Source: Cyanobium sp. E1_MAG_00006
Lineage (GTDB): Bacteria; Cyanobacteriota; Cyanobacteriia; PCC-6307; Cyanobiaceae
Direction: 5' to 3'
Length of the DNA: 42,541 nt
NCBI GenBank assembly: GCA_027488975.1
Contig: JAIYAQ010000015.1
Location: 1 to 42,541 of the forward strand
A program made the position numbers and the translations under genes. Positions 18,293-26,808 of the stretch are shown here, one piece after another. The notes under the pieces are model-generated. The model saw only the letters and a program-made list of their open reading frames with translations. It was not told where the DNA came from and made no database searches. The stretch's first letter is position 1; each line of letters begins with the position of its first letter.

Positions 18293-19294
18293 TCAAGCCG
18301 TCCGCAACCATCCGGCCGCATCACAGGCGTGATACGTGAGGATCAGATCGGCGCCGGCCCGCTTGAAGCAGAGCAGGGTTTCCAGCACCACGGCGCGCTC
18401 GTCGATCCAGCCCTTCTCGGCGGCGGCCTTCACCATGGCGTACTCGCCGCTCACGTTGTAGGCCGCGATCGGCAGATCGCTCTCCTCGCGCAGGCGATGG
18501 ATGATATCCAGGTAGGCCAGGCCCGGCTTCACCATCATGATGTCGGCGCCTTCCTGCTCATCGAGCTGGGCTTCGGTGATGGCTTCGCGGGCGTTGGCCG
18601 GATCCATCTGGTAGGTGGATTTGTCCTTGGGGATCGGCTTGCCGGCGGCGGCGCGGGGGGCCGAATCCAGGGCCTCGCGGAAGGGGCCGTAGTAAGCGGA
18701 GGCGTACTTGGCCGTGTAGCTGATGATGCCCACATGCTCGAAGCCCTCCTCATCGAGGGCCTCGCGGATGGCGCCGACGCGGCCATCCATCATGTCGCTT
18801 GGGCCGATCAGGTCGGCGCCGGCGCGGGCCTGGGCCACCGCCTGCTGGCAGAGGATCGCCACGGTTTCGTCGTTGAGCACCACGCCTTCGCTGCTGACGA
18901 TGCCGTCATGGCCGTCGCAGGAGTAGGGGTCGAGGGCCACGTCGGTCATGATTGCCATGCCCGGGTGGATCTCCTTCAGACGGCGGATGGCGCGGGGAAT
19001 CAGGCCGCCCTCGTTGAAACATTCAGCGCCGTCCTCGGTCTTGAGGCCGTCGGCCACCTTCGGGAACAGCACCACGCAGCGGATGCCCAGATCCCAGGCG
19101 CGGCCAACCTCCTGCACCAGGCCCTCGAGGCTCCAGCGCTGACAGCCGGGCATGGCCCCGATCGGCTCGTTCGTGGCGCCCTCGTGCACGAACAGCGGAT
19201 AGATGAAATCGGCCGGGCTGAGGGAGGTTTCGCGCACCATCGCCCGCAGGGCAGGCGTGCGGCGCAGGCGGCGGGGACGGTAGGTGAGCTCCAT
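18293..19294 (-). CDS. hemB: Delta-aminolevulinic acid dehydratase (porphobilinogen synthase)
   Basis: A 333-residue HemB, which condenses two 5-aminolevulinate molecules to porphobilinogen, a step in heme, chlorophyll and bilin synthesis in the cytoplasm. The two Schiff-base lysines are in SYTAKYAS (Lys196) and MMVKPGLAYLD (Lys256). The metal segment reads DVALDPYSCDGHDG (118-131), which lacks the three-Cys zinc site of animal enzymes and fits the Mg2+-type enzyme of plants and cyanobacteria. Length and start (ATG 19294) are normal. dnaJ lies 90 bases upstream on the same strand and mgtA 46 bases downstream. Confidence 0.97.
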   Translation of the reverse strand: MELTYRPRRLRRTPALRAMVRETSLSPADFIYPLFVHEGATNEPIGAMPGCQRWSLEGLVQEVGRAWDLGIRCVVLFPKVADGLKTEDGAECFNEGGLIPRAIRRLKEIHPGMAIMTDVALDPYSCDGHDGIVSSEGVVLNDETVAILCQQAVAQARAGADLIGPSDMMDGRVGAIREALDEEGFEHVGIISYTAKYASAYYGPFREALDSAPRAAAGKPIPKDKSTYQMDPANAREAITEAQLDEQEGADIMMVKPGLAYLDIIHRLREESDLPIAAYNVSGEYAMVKAAAEKGWIDERAVVLETLLCFKRAGADLILTYHACDAAGWLRTA

Positions 19295-19384
19295 CAGTGG
19301 CGAGGCGCGTCGCGTCGGGCTGGGCGGATCCTACGGAGCGCTCATTAGCGCTCGGCGGCGGCAGGTTCGCTGGGAGGGCACCGA

Positions 19385-20398
19385 TCAGAGCCGGGCCGCG
19401 GCCATCCACTCGCTGCGGGGGTCGGAGCTGCGCGCAGCCCGCAGCTGTTCCAGCAGCTGGCGTTCCTGCTCGCTGTAATTTGCTGGCTGCTTGAGGGTGA
19501 GGCTGAGCAGCAGGTCGCCGCGGCCGCCGCTGCCGGGCCAGCCCTTGCCCTTCAGCCGCAGGGTGCGGCCCACGGCCATGGCCGGTGGCACGGTCACGGT
19601 GGCGTCGCCATCGGGTGTGGCGACCTGCACCTCGCCGCCGAGGGCCAGTTCATCGAGGCTGAGAGGCAGATCGGCCTTGAGCTGATCGCCATCCAGGCTC
19701 CAGACCGGATGCTCCTGCAGCTGCAGGTTGAGGTAGAGATCGCCGCGGCGGCCGGTGCCGGGCTGCAGATTGCCCTTGCCTTTGAGCCGCAGGCGGCTGC
19801 CGGGCTTCACGCCAGCGGGGATGCGCACCTGCACCCGTTCGTCATTCACGGCCAGGGTGCGCTCGGTGCCGCGGAAGGCTTCGGCGAAGCTCAGGCTGAT
19901 GGTGGCCTCGGCATCGAGATTGAGTGTCGCGCTGCGGCCGCCCCCGCCGGGAAAGCCGCCACCGGGGAAGCCGCCGCCAGCGAAACCGCCACCGGGGAAG
20001 CCCGAGCCGAAGCCTCCGAAGCCACCGCCCCCCATCCCTCCACCCATGCCGCCCACCCCGCCGGGGCCGCCGAAGCGGCCGAGCAGATCGTTGATGAAGT
20101 CGTCGAAGTTGCCGTAACGGCCGAAGTCCACATCGACGCCGCCCATGCCACCGCCGGCGCCGGCCTGGTTCCAGTACTGACCGAACTGTTCGTATCGGCG
20201 CCGTTTGTCGGGATCGGAGAGCACCTCATAGGCCTCGCTGATCTCCTTGAACTTGGCCTCAGCCCCCTTGTCGCCGGGGTTCACGTCCGGGTGGTGCTGG
20301 CGGGCAAGTTTTCGGAAGGCCCTCTTGATGGTGTCGGCGTCGGCGCCGCGCTCCACCTCCAGAACCTTGAAGTAGTCGCGGTAGCCGTTGACGCTCAT
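19385..20398 (-). CDS. DnaJ-type co-chaperone, CbpA-like (no zinc finger)
   Basis: A 337-residue J-domain protein that stimulates DnaK. The J domain (5-70) has the HPD tripeptide at 36-38. A long Gly/Phe region (about 80-150: [13 protein letters not shown], repeated FPGGG) follows, with no CXXCXGXG zinc fingers. The two beta-rich substrate-binding domains then follow with [12 protein letters not shown] and [19 protein letters not shown]. This is the class B/CbpA layout. The ATG at 20398 is chosen because [15 protein letters not shown] begins the J domain, while the open frame upstream has no J-domain similarity. The region to the divergent gene at 20562 (163 bases) should hold promoters, but none is clear by eye. 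Confidence 0.93.
   Translation of the reverse strand: MSVNGYRDYFKVLEVERGADADTIKRAFRKLARQHHPDVNPGDKGAEAKFKEISEAYEVLSDPDKRRRYEQFGQYWNQAGAGGGMGGVDVDFGRYGNFDDFINDLLGRFGGPGGVGGMGGGMGGGGFGGFGSGFPGGGFAGGGFPGGGFPGGGGRSATLNLDAEATISLSFAEAFRGTERTLAVNDERVQVRIPAGVKPGSRLRLKGKGNLQPGTGRRGDLYLNLQLQEHPVWSLDGDQLKADLPLSLDELALGGEVQVATPDGDATVTVPPAMAVGRTLRLKGKGWPGSGGRGDLLLSLTLKQPANYSEQERQLLEQLRAARSSDPRSEWMAAARL
19940..20070. repeat. Gly/Phe-encoding short tandem repeats in dnaJ
   Basis: Degenerate 9- to 15-base repeats (GGGAAGCC.CCGCC type on the plus strand) encode the repeated [10 protein letters not shown] units of the DnaJ glycine/phenylalanine region. Such repeats are common in this linker and can slip in multiples of three. 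Confidence 0.65.
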
Positions 20399-20561
20399 CG
20401 CAGCAGGCGGATCAGGGCGGTCGACGGCTCTCCAAGTCTCCCAGTTATCGGGGCTCCAGCGCAGCTCCTCAGGGGGCGGAAGGCCGAACGCCGATCCGGT
20501 TGCGCCGGGCCGCCGCGATCGTGCCATCCACCTACCGTCGAGCAGAGCCCGCTTCCTGCCG

Positions 20562-21062
20562 ATGCGCCCCGCCGCCCGCGTTCTGCGCTCCTGGCGCAGC
20601 CCCCTGCTGGCGGCCCTGAGCGTGATCGCCATCGGCGGTGTGATCAGCGGCAGCCAGACCAGCCAGGCCCTTGCCGGCTCGCAGGCCACAGGCCAGAGCC
20701 AGAGCCAGTCGCTCGGGGAGGCGGTGAGCCCCTCCACCCCCGAGCAGATGGCACTGGTGGAGCATCTGCGCCTCAAGGGTGCGGTGTTCTATGGCGCCTG
20801 GTGGTGCCCACACTGCTTCCACCAGAAGAATCTGTTCGGCATTGAGGCCGGTCAGCGCCTGCCCTATGTGGAGTGCGACAAGGACGATGCCGGCCGTCGG
20901 CGTTGTGCCGCGGCCGGCATCCGGGCCTTCCCCACCTGGGATCTAAACGGGGAACGACGGGAGGGAACCCTCAGCCTTGAGGAGCTGCGGGTCTGGAGCG
21001 GCTTCGGTGCCAGCTCAGGGGCCAGCTCCGGCAGCAGCTCCGGTTCGGGCGCCCCGCGCTGA
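20562..21062 (+). CDS. Membrane-anchored or secreted thioredoxin-fold protein (VKOR-type Trx domain)
   Basis: A 166-residue protein. An N-terminal basic/hydrophobic segment (8-30) looks like a signal peptide or anchor. A Gln/Ser-rich spacer follows, then a thioredoxin-like domain with [17 protein letters not shown] (Cys82/Cys85), the conserved PYVECDKD and the cis-Pro segment AFPTWDLNG. This matches the thioredoxin domain that in cyanobacteria and plants is fused C-terminally to vitamin K epoxide reductase (VKOR), which drives disulfide formation in the lumen or periplasm. Here it stands alone. The C-terminus is Ser/Gly-rich. The start is the ATG at 20562, which precedes the signal. The stop lies 5 bases from the converging Nif11 gene. 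Confidence 0.82.
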   Translation: MRPAARVLRSWRSPLLAALSVIAIGGVISGSQTSQALAGSQATGQSQSQSLGEAVSPSTPEQMALVEHLRLKGAVFYGAWWCPHCFHQKNLFGIEAGQRLPYVECDKDDAGRRRCAAAGIRAFPTWDLNGERREGTLSLEELRVWSGFGASSGASSGSSSGSGAPR

Positions 21063-21067
21063 AGCGC

Positions 21068-21322
21068 TCAGTCGGCTTCCGTGGCGCCGAAGGCGTGCAT
21101 CAGGGCATCACCCCAGCTGTTGATCGCACCCAATTGATGGTCGGAGGCCCCGGCCAGTGCCTGGCCATGGGCCCGCAGCACGGCGGCCTTGTCCACGCTG
21201 TGGCCGTGCTCGCCAGCCAGGGTCACGATGTCGTCCACCCCAGCAGCAGCCTGGAGCTTTGAGCGCAGGGATTCATCGCCGGCCACCTTGGAGAGGAAGG
21301 CCTGAAGATCAGCAACGGACAC
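21068..21322 (-). CDS. Nif11-domain small protein
   Basis: An 84-residue protein with the Nif11 pattern in its first ~50 residues: DLQAFLSKVAGDESLRSKLQ followed by AGVDDIVTLAGEHGHSVD. Nif11 domains occur in leader peptides of ribosomally made natural products and in stand-alone proteins of unknown role. The segment after the domain has no Gly-Gly cleavage site, no Cys and few Ser/Thr, so it does not look like a lanthipeptide precursor. The GTG start at 21322 is supported by an AGGAG ribosome site six bases upstream (CTCCT on plus, 21329-21333). No modification enzyme is nearby. Confidence 0.8.
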   Translation of the reverse strand: MSVADLQAFLSKVAGDESLRSKLQAAAGVDDIVTLAGEHGHSVDKAAVLRAHGQALAGASDHQLGAINSWGDALMHAFGATEAD

Positions 21323-21399
21323 GGAAACTCCTGAACTGAAATCGTTCGCTCCCGATCCTCACCCATGGAGCGAGAGGCTGAGGCGGCGGCGGTGCCCGT

Positions 21400-21561
21400 T
21401 CAGAGCACCTGGCCCACCATCACGGCTGCCAGGGCCGAGAACAGGGTGATGCCGAGGGCGGTGAAGGGGTTCTGGCCCTGGGCCACGGCGAAGCTGGTGA
21501 TCACGCCGGCGCCGAGGCAGGCCACGGCCAGCTGGGTGGTGAGGGCAGGACGGCTTTCCAC
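21400..21561 (-). CDS. Very small membrane protein (two helices)
   Basis: A 53-residue protein from a GTG at 21561: a short hydrophilic start (ESRPALTTQ), then a hydrophobic helix (LAVACLGAGVITSFAVAQG), a turn (QNPFT) and a second helix (ALGITLFSALAAVMVGQVL). It is probably an inner-membrane or thylakoid hairpin protein. The frame is open further upstream to 21699, but that part is basic and looks non-coding. No function is recognised. It lies between the ycf46 operon end (21666) and the Nif11 gene. The call rests on the clear double-helix composition. Confidence 0.5.
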   Translation of the reverse strand: MESRPALTTQLAVACLGAGVITSFAVAQGQNPFTALGITLFSALAAVMVGQVL

Positions 21562-21665
21562 AGCAGGTTGGCGGTTGTTGCGGCAAGCTTGCTGAGCTGG
21601 CCGAAAGGGCGAAACCCCAGGGCGCGGCTTCTTTACCTGGCGTTGGCCTTCGTTACGGGGCGCAA

Positions 21666-23138
21666 TCAAGCGGGCCGGGCGCGGCCGCCGCTGGCCCACT
21701 GCTGCAGGGCTTCGAGCTGTTCGCGGGCGGTGCGGGAGAGGGGCACCAGCTGGGCGGCGGCGCTGATCAGATCGGCCTCCGTGAACTCGCGGCCCTCGCC
21801 GAAGGCCTGGTGCATGGCCTCGATCACCACCTGCTCGAGCTCGGCGCCCGAGAAGCCGGCGGTGCGGTCCACCACCACCTCCAGGGTGATGCGGTGGTCT
21901 GGCCGGCGGCGCCGCAGCTGCAAATCGAGGATGGCGCGGCGCTCGGCGGCATCGGGCAGATCCAGCAGGAAGATCTCATCGAAACGGCCCTTGCGCAGCA
22001 ACTCCGGTGGCAGGTTTTCGACGCCGTTGGCCGTGGCCACCACGAACACGGCGCTGCGCTTTTCCGCCATCCAGGTGAGCAGGCTGGCCAGCACCCGCTG
22101 GCTGGTGCCGCCGTCGCTGCGGCCATCGCGACCGCTGCCGAACCCCTTGTCGATCTCGTCGATCCAGAGCACGCAGGGGGCCATGGCCTCGGCCCGCTGG
22201 ATCATCTCGCGGGTGCGCGCCTCGCTGGCCCCCACCAGGCCGGCGAACAGGCGGCCCACATCCAGCCGCAGCAGCGGCATGCTCCAGCTGTGGGCGATCG
22301 CCTTGGCGGTGAGCGACTTGCCGGTGCCCTGTGGGCCCACCAGCAGCACGCCGCGGGGCAGGGGCAGACCGTAGCGGCGGGCCTCCTCGCTGAAGGCCAG
22401 GTGCCGCTGCTCCAGCCAGCGCTTGAGGGCATCGAGGCCGCCGATGTCGGCAGGGGTTGCCTCACTGGGGCAGAACTCCAGCAGCTCGCTGCGGGCCACG
22501 GCCTGGCGTTTCTCCTCCAGCACCTCCTCGAGATCCTCCAGACCCAGCTGGCCGCGGCTGGCCAGGGCCCGTGCCGCCAACTGGCGGATGCGCTGTTCGC
22601 TGAGGCCACTGCAGCTCAGGCTGAGTTGCTCAAGAAGGCTCGGCTCGAGCTTCTGGCCGCAGGCCTGGGCGATGCTCTGCAGCAGTGCCTGGATCTCCGC
22701 CTGATCGGGCAGGGGCAGATCCAGCAGGCTGATGCACTCCTCCAGCTCCCGCGGCAGCGTCCAGTCCGCGGCGGTGATCACCACGGTGTGGGGGCTCAGG
22801 CGCAGGCTGCCGGCGAGGTTGCGCAGCTTGCGGCAGATGCTGGCGTCGTCGGCGAAACGGTGGAAATCGTGCAGCACCAGGATCGCCTGCTGCTCACGGC
22901 TGAGGCTGCTGAGGCTGTCGAGGGCCGCCAGGGGATTGCGGGCGGCTTCGCCGTCGCGGCCGGGCCAGCCGCTCAGACCGCTGATGAAGTCCCAGCGGAC
23001 CAGGCTGCGGTTGCCCAGGCGGCGGGCCGCCGCCGCCAGCAGCGTGGCGCAGCGCTCCTCCTCCTGGCTGCGGATCCAGAGGATCGGGGTGCGGGCGCGG
23101 ATCAGCAGATCGAGATGGTCGGCCCAGGCCTGGCTCAT
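21666..23138 (-). CDS. ycf46: AAA ATPase, Ycf46-like
   Basis: A 490-residue protein with two AAA modules. The first (1-200) lacks a Walker A but keeps a Walker B-like AILVLHDFHRF, so it is degenerate. The second has Walker A GPQGTGKS (268-275), Walker B LWIDEIDKGF (324-333) and the arginine finger region LRKGRFDEIF. This layout is Ycf46, found in red-algal plastids and cyanobacteria and linked in Synechocystis to inorganic-carbon use. The ATG at 23138 overlaps the DUF177 stop (ATGA). It is the last gene of the rpmH-rnpA-PH-yidC-DUF177 unit. Confidence 0.87.
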   Translation of the reverse strand: MSQAWADHLDLLIRARTPILWIRSQEEERCATLLAAAARRLGNRSLVRWDFISGLSGWPGRDGEAARNPLAALDSLSSLSREQQAILVLHDFHRFADDASICRKLRNLAGSLRLSPHTVVITAADWTLPRELEECISLLDLPLPDQAEIQALLQSIAQACGQKLEPSLLEQLSLSCSGLSEQRIRQLAARALASRGQLGLEDLEEVLEEKRQAVARSELLEFCPSEATPADIGGLDALKRWLEQRHLAFSEEARRYGLPLPRGVLLVGPQGTGKSLTAKAIAHSWSMPLLRLDVGRLFAGLVGASEARTREMIQRAEAMAPCVLWIDEIDKGFGSGRDGRSDGGTSQRVLASLLTWMAEKRSAVFVVATANGVENLPPELLRKGRFDEIFLLDLPDAAERRAILDLQLRRRRPDHRITLEVVVDRTAGFSGAELEQVVIEAMHQAFGEGREFTEADLISAAAQLVPLSRTAREQLEALQQWASGGRARPA

Positions 23139-23683
23139 GGCTGCTGCAGGTTGCGCAGGGCACCCCAGCGGGGATCGATGGCGCCGCCGGCGCCAGTGCT
23201 GAGATCGGGGCCCGGGCACTCCGCGCCGCAGCGGTTCACCAGGGGCAGCTGCAGGCTGAGCTGCTCGAACAGCCAGTGCTCCGGCTCGAAACTGCCGTTG
23301 GGGTCGATGCTTTCGCAGAGGTCGTCCGCTTCGAGATCGAGCATTGAGCCCGCCTCGCCGGTGCTGCCGCCAGCCCCGAGCAGGGCCTCGGCCTCGATGC
23401 CGCTGGCGCGGGCCTGCTCTCCCAGCCACAGCAGCTCTTGGCTACGGAAGCTCAGGGAATGGTTGAACTGCTGCAGGCAGCGGTCGCAGCAGAGGGTCAC
23501 GATCGTGGTGGCTTCACCAGCCAGCTCGAGCACGTTGCCGCGGTGCACGGCGCTGAGCGATCCACGCACGGGCGTGAGGCTCTGGAGTCCGCTGAGGTGC
23601 TGATCCACCTGCCAGTGGCGGCCCTCAGCCAGCAGCCGAAGCTCCTGGATCGGCACGGGCCGGAGGTCGTCACCGCGGGTCAT
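23135..23683 (-). CDS. DUF177/YceD family protein
   Basis: A 182-residue protein of the YceD (DUF177) family, which in bacteria and plastids is needed for 23S rRNA accumulation, often beside L32 in other genomes. The family Cys motifs are visible: TLCCDRCLQQFNHSL and NRCGAECPGPD, and the acidic middle segment DLEADDLCESIDPNGSFEPE precedes the conserved EQLSLQLPLV. It starts at ATG 23683, 37 bases after the yidC stop, and overlaps ycf46 by four bases. Its place beside rpmH, rnpA and yidC fits a ribosome-biogenesis role. Confidence 0.85.
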   Translation of the reverse strand: MTRGDDLRPVPIQELRLLAEGRHWQVDQHLSGLQSLTPVRGSLSAVHRGNVLELAGEATTIVTLCCDRCLQQFNHSLSFRSQELLWLGEQARASGIEAEALLGAGGSTGEAGSMLDLEADDLCESIDPNGSFEPEHWLFEQLSLQLPLVNRCGAECPGPDLSTGAGGAIDPRWGALRNLQQP

Positions 23684-23720
23684 GGGGCTGATCGGGTTCA
23701 GCGGGTGGGAGCCGGGTGGC

Positions 23721-24857
23721 TCACTTCTTGCCCTTGGGCTCGAAGGGCAACCGTTCGCTACTACTCACCGTGGCGGTCACGGTCTTGGCATCGGCAGCCA
23801 TCTGCTGATCAAGGATCGCCTGGAGGTTGTCCGGCAGGGCCTCGCGGGTGAGCAGGAAGGTCTGGGCGGCCTGGAAGATGTTGGCCACCACCATGTAGAG
23901 CAGAACCCCGGCCGGCAGCGGGAAGAACAGGAACATGCCGGTGATCATCACGGGCGTGATCTTGTTGGCCGTGGCCTGCTGCGGGTTGGCGGGCATGCCC
24001 ATGCCCGAGAGGATCTGGCTCGCGAACAGGCTGGCGCCGAAGGCGGCCACCAGGATGGCGATGTCCCAGTTGACGGCGCCGTCGGTGTAGAAGCCCACCT
24101 GGCCGAGGGCCTTGATGAACAGGAAGCCGCTGCGGGCCGCCAGACCGGGGATCTTGGCTTCCACCACCGCATCACCCGGGGCGATGGCGTGAATGGTGCC
24201 GTTCTGATCAACGTTAACCAATCCCTCACCCTTGGTGACGCTCCAGGTGGGGTTGAAGCTGTCGCCGTTCTCCACACCACCGAGCACCGAGGCAAAGCTG
24301 TCGCCGGTCTTGGTGTGCAGGTTCACGGTCTCCGTGTCGCCCACGCCTAGCTTCGTGCCCTTCTCCAGGCTGGCGATCACCGGCACATGGCTGGTGTCGG
24401 TGACGAAGATCGAATGGCTGGGGCTGTTGAAGGGCTTGGGCTCCACCGCAACGATCTGCTCGGCGGGGAGCACCTTCAGGTTGACGGTGAAGGGCACATC
24501 CGCGAACGGTGAACCCCGCAGGGTGGCGAACAGCGCGAACAGGATCGGCATCTGTACCAGCAGGGGCAGGCAGCCCGACAGGGGACTGCCGAACTCCTTC
24601 ATCAGGGAGCCCAGCTCCTCCTGTTGCTTCTGGGGGTTATTGGCGTACTTGGCCTTGATTTCAGCCTGGCGCTTCTGCATCACCGGCTGGGCGATGCGCA
24701 TGCGGCGGGCGCTGCGGATCGAGCCGGCGCTCAGGGGGAACAGAGCCAGACGGATCACGACCGTCAGGGCGATGATCGCCAGGCCGTAGCTCGGCACCAA
24801 TCCGTAGAAGAAGTCGAGGATCGGCAGCAGCAGGTTGTCGGAGATGTAGCCGATCAC
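23721..24857 (-). CDS. yidC: YidC/Oxa1/Alb3 membrane protein insertase
   Basis: A 378-residue insertase that places proteins in the plasma and thylakoid membranes. Helix 1 and the hydrophilic-groove Arg lie in [15 protein letters not shown] (residue 36). The cytoplasmic hairpin [20 protein letters not shown] and the helix [20 protein letters not shown] follow. The three C-terminal helices include [20 protein letters not shown]. Between helices 2 and 3 there is an extra region (about 120-255) whose central part, 157-238, resembles a bacterial Ig-like (BIG2) domain. The start is GTG at 24857. A GC-rich 56-base gap separates it from the PH gene. Confidence 0.95.
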   Translation of the reverse strand: MIGYISDNLLLPILDFFYGLVPSYGLAIIALTVVIRLALFPLSAGSIRSARRMRIAQPVMQKRQAEIKAKYANNPQKQQEELGSLMKEFGSPLSGCLPLLVQMPILFALFATLRGSPFADVPFTVNLKVLPAEQIVAVEPKPFNSPSHSIFVTDTSHVPVIASLEKGTKLGVGDTETVNLHTKTGDSFASVLGGVENGDSFNPTWSVTKGEGLVNVDQNGTIHAIAPGDAVVEAKIPGLAARSGFLFIKALGQVGFYTDGAVNWDIAILVAAFGASLFASQILSGMGMPANPQQATANKITPVMITGMFLFFPLPAGVLLYMVVANIFQAAQTFLLTREALPDNLQAILDQQMAADAKTVTATVSSSERLPFEPKGKK

Positions 24858-24913
24858 GGCGTGGTGGCGTCGAGGGGAAGGGTTGGTGCGGTCAGTGTGT
24901 CAGGCGGGGCTGC

Positions 24914-25378
24914 TCAGGCGGCGGCGCTGCCACCGAACCCTGGCTTTGGAGCCGCTTTGGCAGGTGCGGCGGCCATGCGCTGGAGGATGTAGACCTCCGC
25001 CTGTTTGTAGTGGGGCACGGCGCGCATCTCCAGCTTCGTGCCGTCGTTGAGCACCAGCACCATGTCGCCCCAGAAGCCGAGGCTGCGGGCCACGGAACGG
25101 ACTTCGCGGATCTGGCTGTAGACCACCTGGCTGCGGTCGCGGCCCAGCCAGCCGCCGCTCACCTCCACCCGCCGGCTGGTGATGCGGAAGCGCAGCCACA
25201 CGGCCCGCACGATCGCACCCACCGCGAAGGGGATGCCGATCAAGGTGAGGCCGAACAGCAGGTTGGTGATCAGGTCGCCCTTGGCGGGACCTCCGGCATA
25301 GAAGACCTCCTCGTTGATCGAGGCGCCGGGTGCCACCGGTGGGGTGATGCCTGGGGGGGCTTTCGACTCAGCATTCAT
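24914..25378 (-). CDS. PH-domain (bPH2-type) membrane protein
   Basis: A 154-residue protein. After a Pro/Ala-rich lead (1-20) comes EEVFYAGGPAKGDL, two closely spaced hydrophobic segments (LITNLLFGLTLIGIPFAVGA and IVRAVWLRF), then the bacterial PH domain: ITSRRVEVSGGWLGRDRSQV, followed by YSQIREVRSVARSLGFWGDM. The C-terminus is an Ala/Lys tail. The gene is regularly placed between rnpA and yidC in cyanobacteria, which suggests a role at the membrane with YidC, but the function is not established. The start ATG 25378 overlaps the rnpA stop (ATGA). Confidence 0.85.
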   Translation of the reverse strand: MNAESKAPPGITPPVAPGASINEEVFYAGGPAKGDLITNLLFGLTLIGIPFAVGAIVRAVWLRFRITSRRVEVSGGWLGRDRSQVVYSQIREVRSVARSLGFWGDMVLVLNDGTKLEMRAVPHYKQAEVYILQRMAAAPAKAAPKPGFGGSAAA

Positions 25379-25764
25379 GGGGTCAGCCCTGCCTTGGCGA
25401 GGAGTTCCGAACATTCTCCCAGCAAGGCACCGGTCTCGGCTTCGGCGCTGCCGGGTTTGAGGGAGATCAGCAGCCAGCGGCCGCGGCTCTGCACGCCCTG
25501 CTGGCGCAGCAGGCGGCCCAGGTGCTCGTGCAGCAGGCGACGCAGCCGATTGCGTTGCACCGATCGCTTGCTCACCTTGCTGCTCACCACCACGGCCAGC
25601 CGGTCGCTCTGCGGTGTGTGATCACGGGGATCGGGGCGCAGCAGAGTGGGTTCGGCCGGCAGCAGGCGCAGCACCATCCACTGGCCGTGCAGGCGCCGCC
25701 CTTTCTGATACAAGCGGTCGAACACAAAACGCCCCCGCAGCCGTTGATCCCGGGGAAGCACCAT
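25375..25764 (-). CDS. rnpA: Ribonuclease P protein component
   Basis: A 129-residue RnpA, the protein subunit of RNase P that processes tRNA 5' ends with the M1-type RNA. The opening LPRDQRLRGRFVFDRLYQKG and the RNR motif SKRSVQRNRLRRLLHEH (about 65-81) are diagnostic. The middle (PAEPTLLRPDPRDHTPQSD) is longer and more Pro-rich than in Escherichia coli. The start is the ATG at 25764, 106 bases after rpmH on the same strand. It overlaps the PH gene by four bases. Confidence 0.95.
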   Translation of the reverse strand: MVLPRDQRLRGRFVFDRLYQKGRRLHGQWMVLRLLPAEPTLLRPDPRDHTPQSDRLAVVVSSKVSKRSVQRNRLRRLLHEHLGRLLRQQGVQSRGRWLLISLKPGSAEAETGALLGECSELLAKAGLTP

Positions 25765-25870
25765 GGGGAAGGGCCTGCGGGAGCGCGTGCTGTGGGGGCG
25801 ACGGGACGGCCTCGGTGGCCGTCGTTCTGGTGGTTGGCTGCTGATTGGAGCCAGGCTTGATCCGCTGGGA

Positions 25871-26008
25871 TCAGACCGCCAGGCGGGCGCGGCCGCGCTT
25901 GCGGCGGGTGCGGATCACGCGGCGGCCGGTGTGGCTACGCATGCGAACGCGAAAACCGGATACCCGCTTGCGCTTCCGGCTGGTTCCTTCAAGGGTCCGC
26001 TTGGTCAT
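25871..26008 (-). CDS. rpmH: 50S ribosomal protein L34
   Basis: A 45-residue, strongly basic protein with the L34 sequence pattern: [20 protein letters not shown], followed by [22 protein letters not shown]. It starts at ATG 26008 and stops TGA at 25873-25871. It heads the conserved rpmH-rnpA-PH-yidC unit. The leading TKRTLEGT is the form typical of cyanobacteria, and the expected KRQPN-type start of other bacteria is not used. Confidence 0.97.
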   Translation of the reverse strand: MTKRTLEGTSRKRKRVSGFRVRMRSHTGRRVIRTRRKRGRARLAV

Positions 26009-26040
26009 GGCTCCGGCTCGGCTGCGCCTTCAACGTCGAT

Positions 26041-26066
26041 CCACCAACCTATCAGCTGGGTGGTGG
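26041..26066 (-). terminator. Possible hairpin between DUF2808 gene and rpmH
   Basis: CCACCAACC (26041-26049) can pair with GGGTGGTGG (26058-26066) with one mismatch and an eight-base loop. It begins four bases after the DUF2808 stop and lies 33 bases before the rpmH start. No T run follows on the minus strand, so it is at best a weak or Rho-assisted terminator, or an mRNA-leader hairpin for rpmH. Confidence 0.3.
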
Positions 26067-26069
26067 CGC

Positions 26070-26687
26070 TCAGTTGTTCTGGGGATCGATCTGGATCAGC
26101 CAGCTGCCCAGATAGCCCGAAATCGGCACATCGCCGGGGGCCTGGGCCAGCGCATTGAACTGATACATGCCCACGTTGAACGGATTGAACACATTCATGT
26201 ACACGCCGATGGTCTTGCCCACGGGAACTGGTGTCTCGGGGAAGATTTCGACGGCCGTGCTGTCCTTCGAAACCTCCACCACGGCAGGAATCACCTTCTC
26301 GCAGCGGGTGCGGGAAAGCATCCCACCTTCCTTCATGTAGCAGAGCTGCACGTTCTTGGGATCGATGTCCACATCAAAACTCTTCGGGATGCCAACGGAG
26401 AGTTTGAGAATCGCGGTGTTGCGGTCCTTCGGTTTGAGGATGAGGTAGTACTCCGATCGCAGCAGCCGCCGGGTTTCGGTCATGAAGAAGTAGAGCCTTC
26501 GGTAGTCGCGGCTGTTGTCCCAGCGGAACTCCACCAGGCCGGGTGTGCCCTGGGCTCGGGCGCCGGGCGGGGCGGCGATGGGTGCCAGCAGGGGCGACAG
26601 GGCGGTGCCGATGCCGGCCAGGCCCAGGGCGGCGGCCACGGCGGTGCCGGTGGCGGCGCTGCGGTTGAGAGACCGGAAGAAAGACAT
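26070..26687 (-). CDS. DUF2808 secreted protein
   Basis: A 205-residue protein of the cyanobacterial DUF2808 family. A long signal peptide (about 1-46; the hydrophobic core GTAVAAALGLAGIGTALSPL ends near PPGARAQ) directs export. The mature part has the family segments FRWDNSRDYRRLYFFM and YYLILKPKDRNTAILKLSVG, with two Cys (QLCYMKEG, SRTRCEK). The C-terminal part (NVFNPFNVGMYQFNALAQAP) is also typical. The function is unknown and it is presumed periplasmic or lumenal. Start ATG 26687. A 121-base gap separates it from aroH. Confidence 0.88.
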   Translation of the reverse strand: MSFFRSLNRSAATGTAVAAALGLAGIGTALSPLLAPIAAPPGARAQGTPGLVEFRWDNSRDYRRLYFFMTETRRLLRSEYYLILKPKDRNTAILKLSVGIPKSFDVDIDPKNVQLCYMKEGGMLSRTRCEKVIPAVVEVSKDSTAVEIFPETPVPVGKTIGVYMNVFNPFNVGMYQFNALAQAPGDVPISGYLGSWLIQIDPQNN

Positions 26688-26808
26688 GGAGGTGTGGGAG
26701 GAGGCGGCAGCCTGCGCGCGTAGGCCTGCTGAAATTCTCGGCAGGCTTGCCGCTGCACTCAGGGGGCAGTGGGCGGCCGGGCAGCTGGCAGATGTGACCA
26801 GGTGCGAC

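Noticed and set aside
21810-23603. Plus-strand open frame (597 codons) opposite ycf46 and the DUF177 gene.
   Set aside because: Antisense shadow of two genes with clear families; composition is typical of reverse-frame translation.
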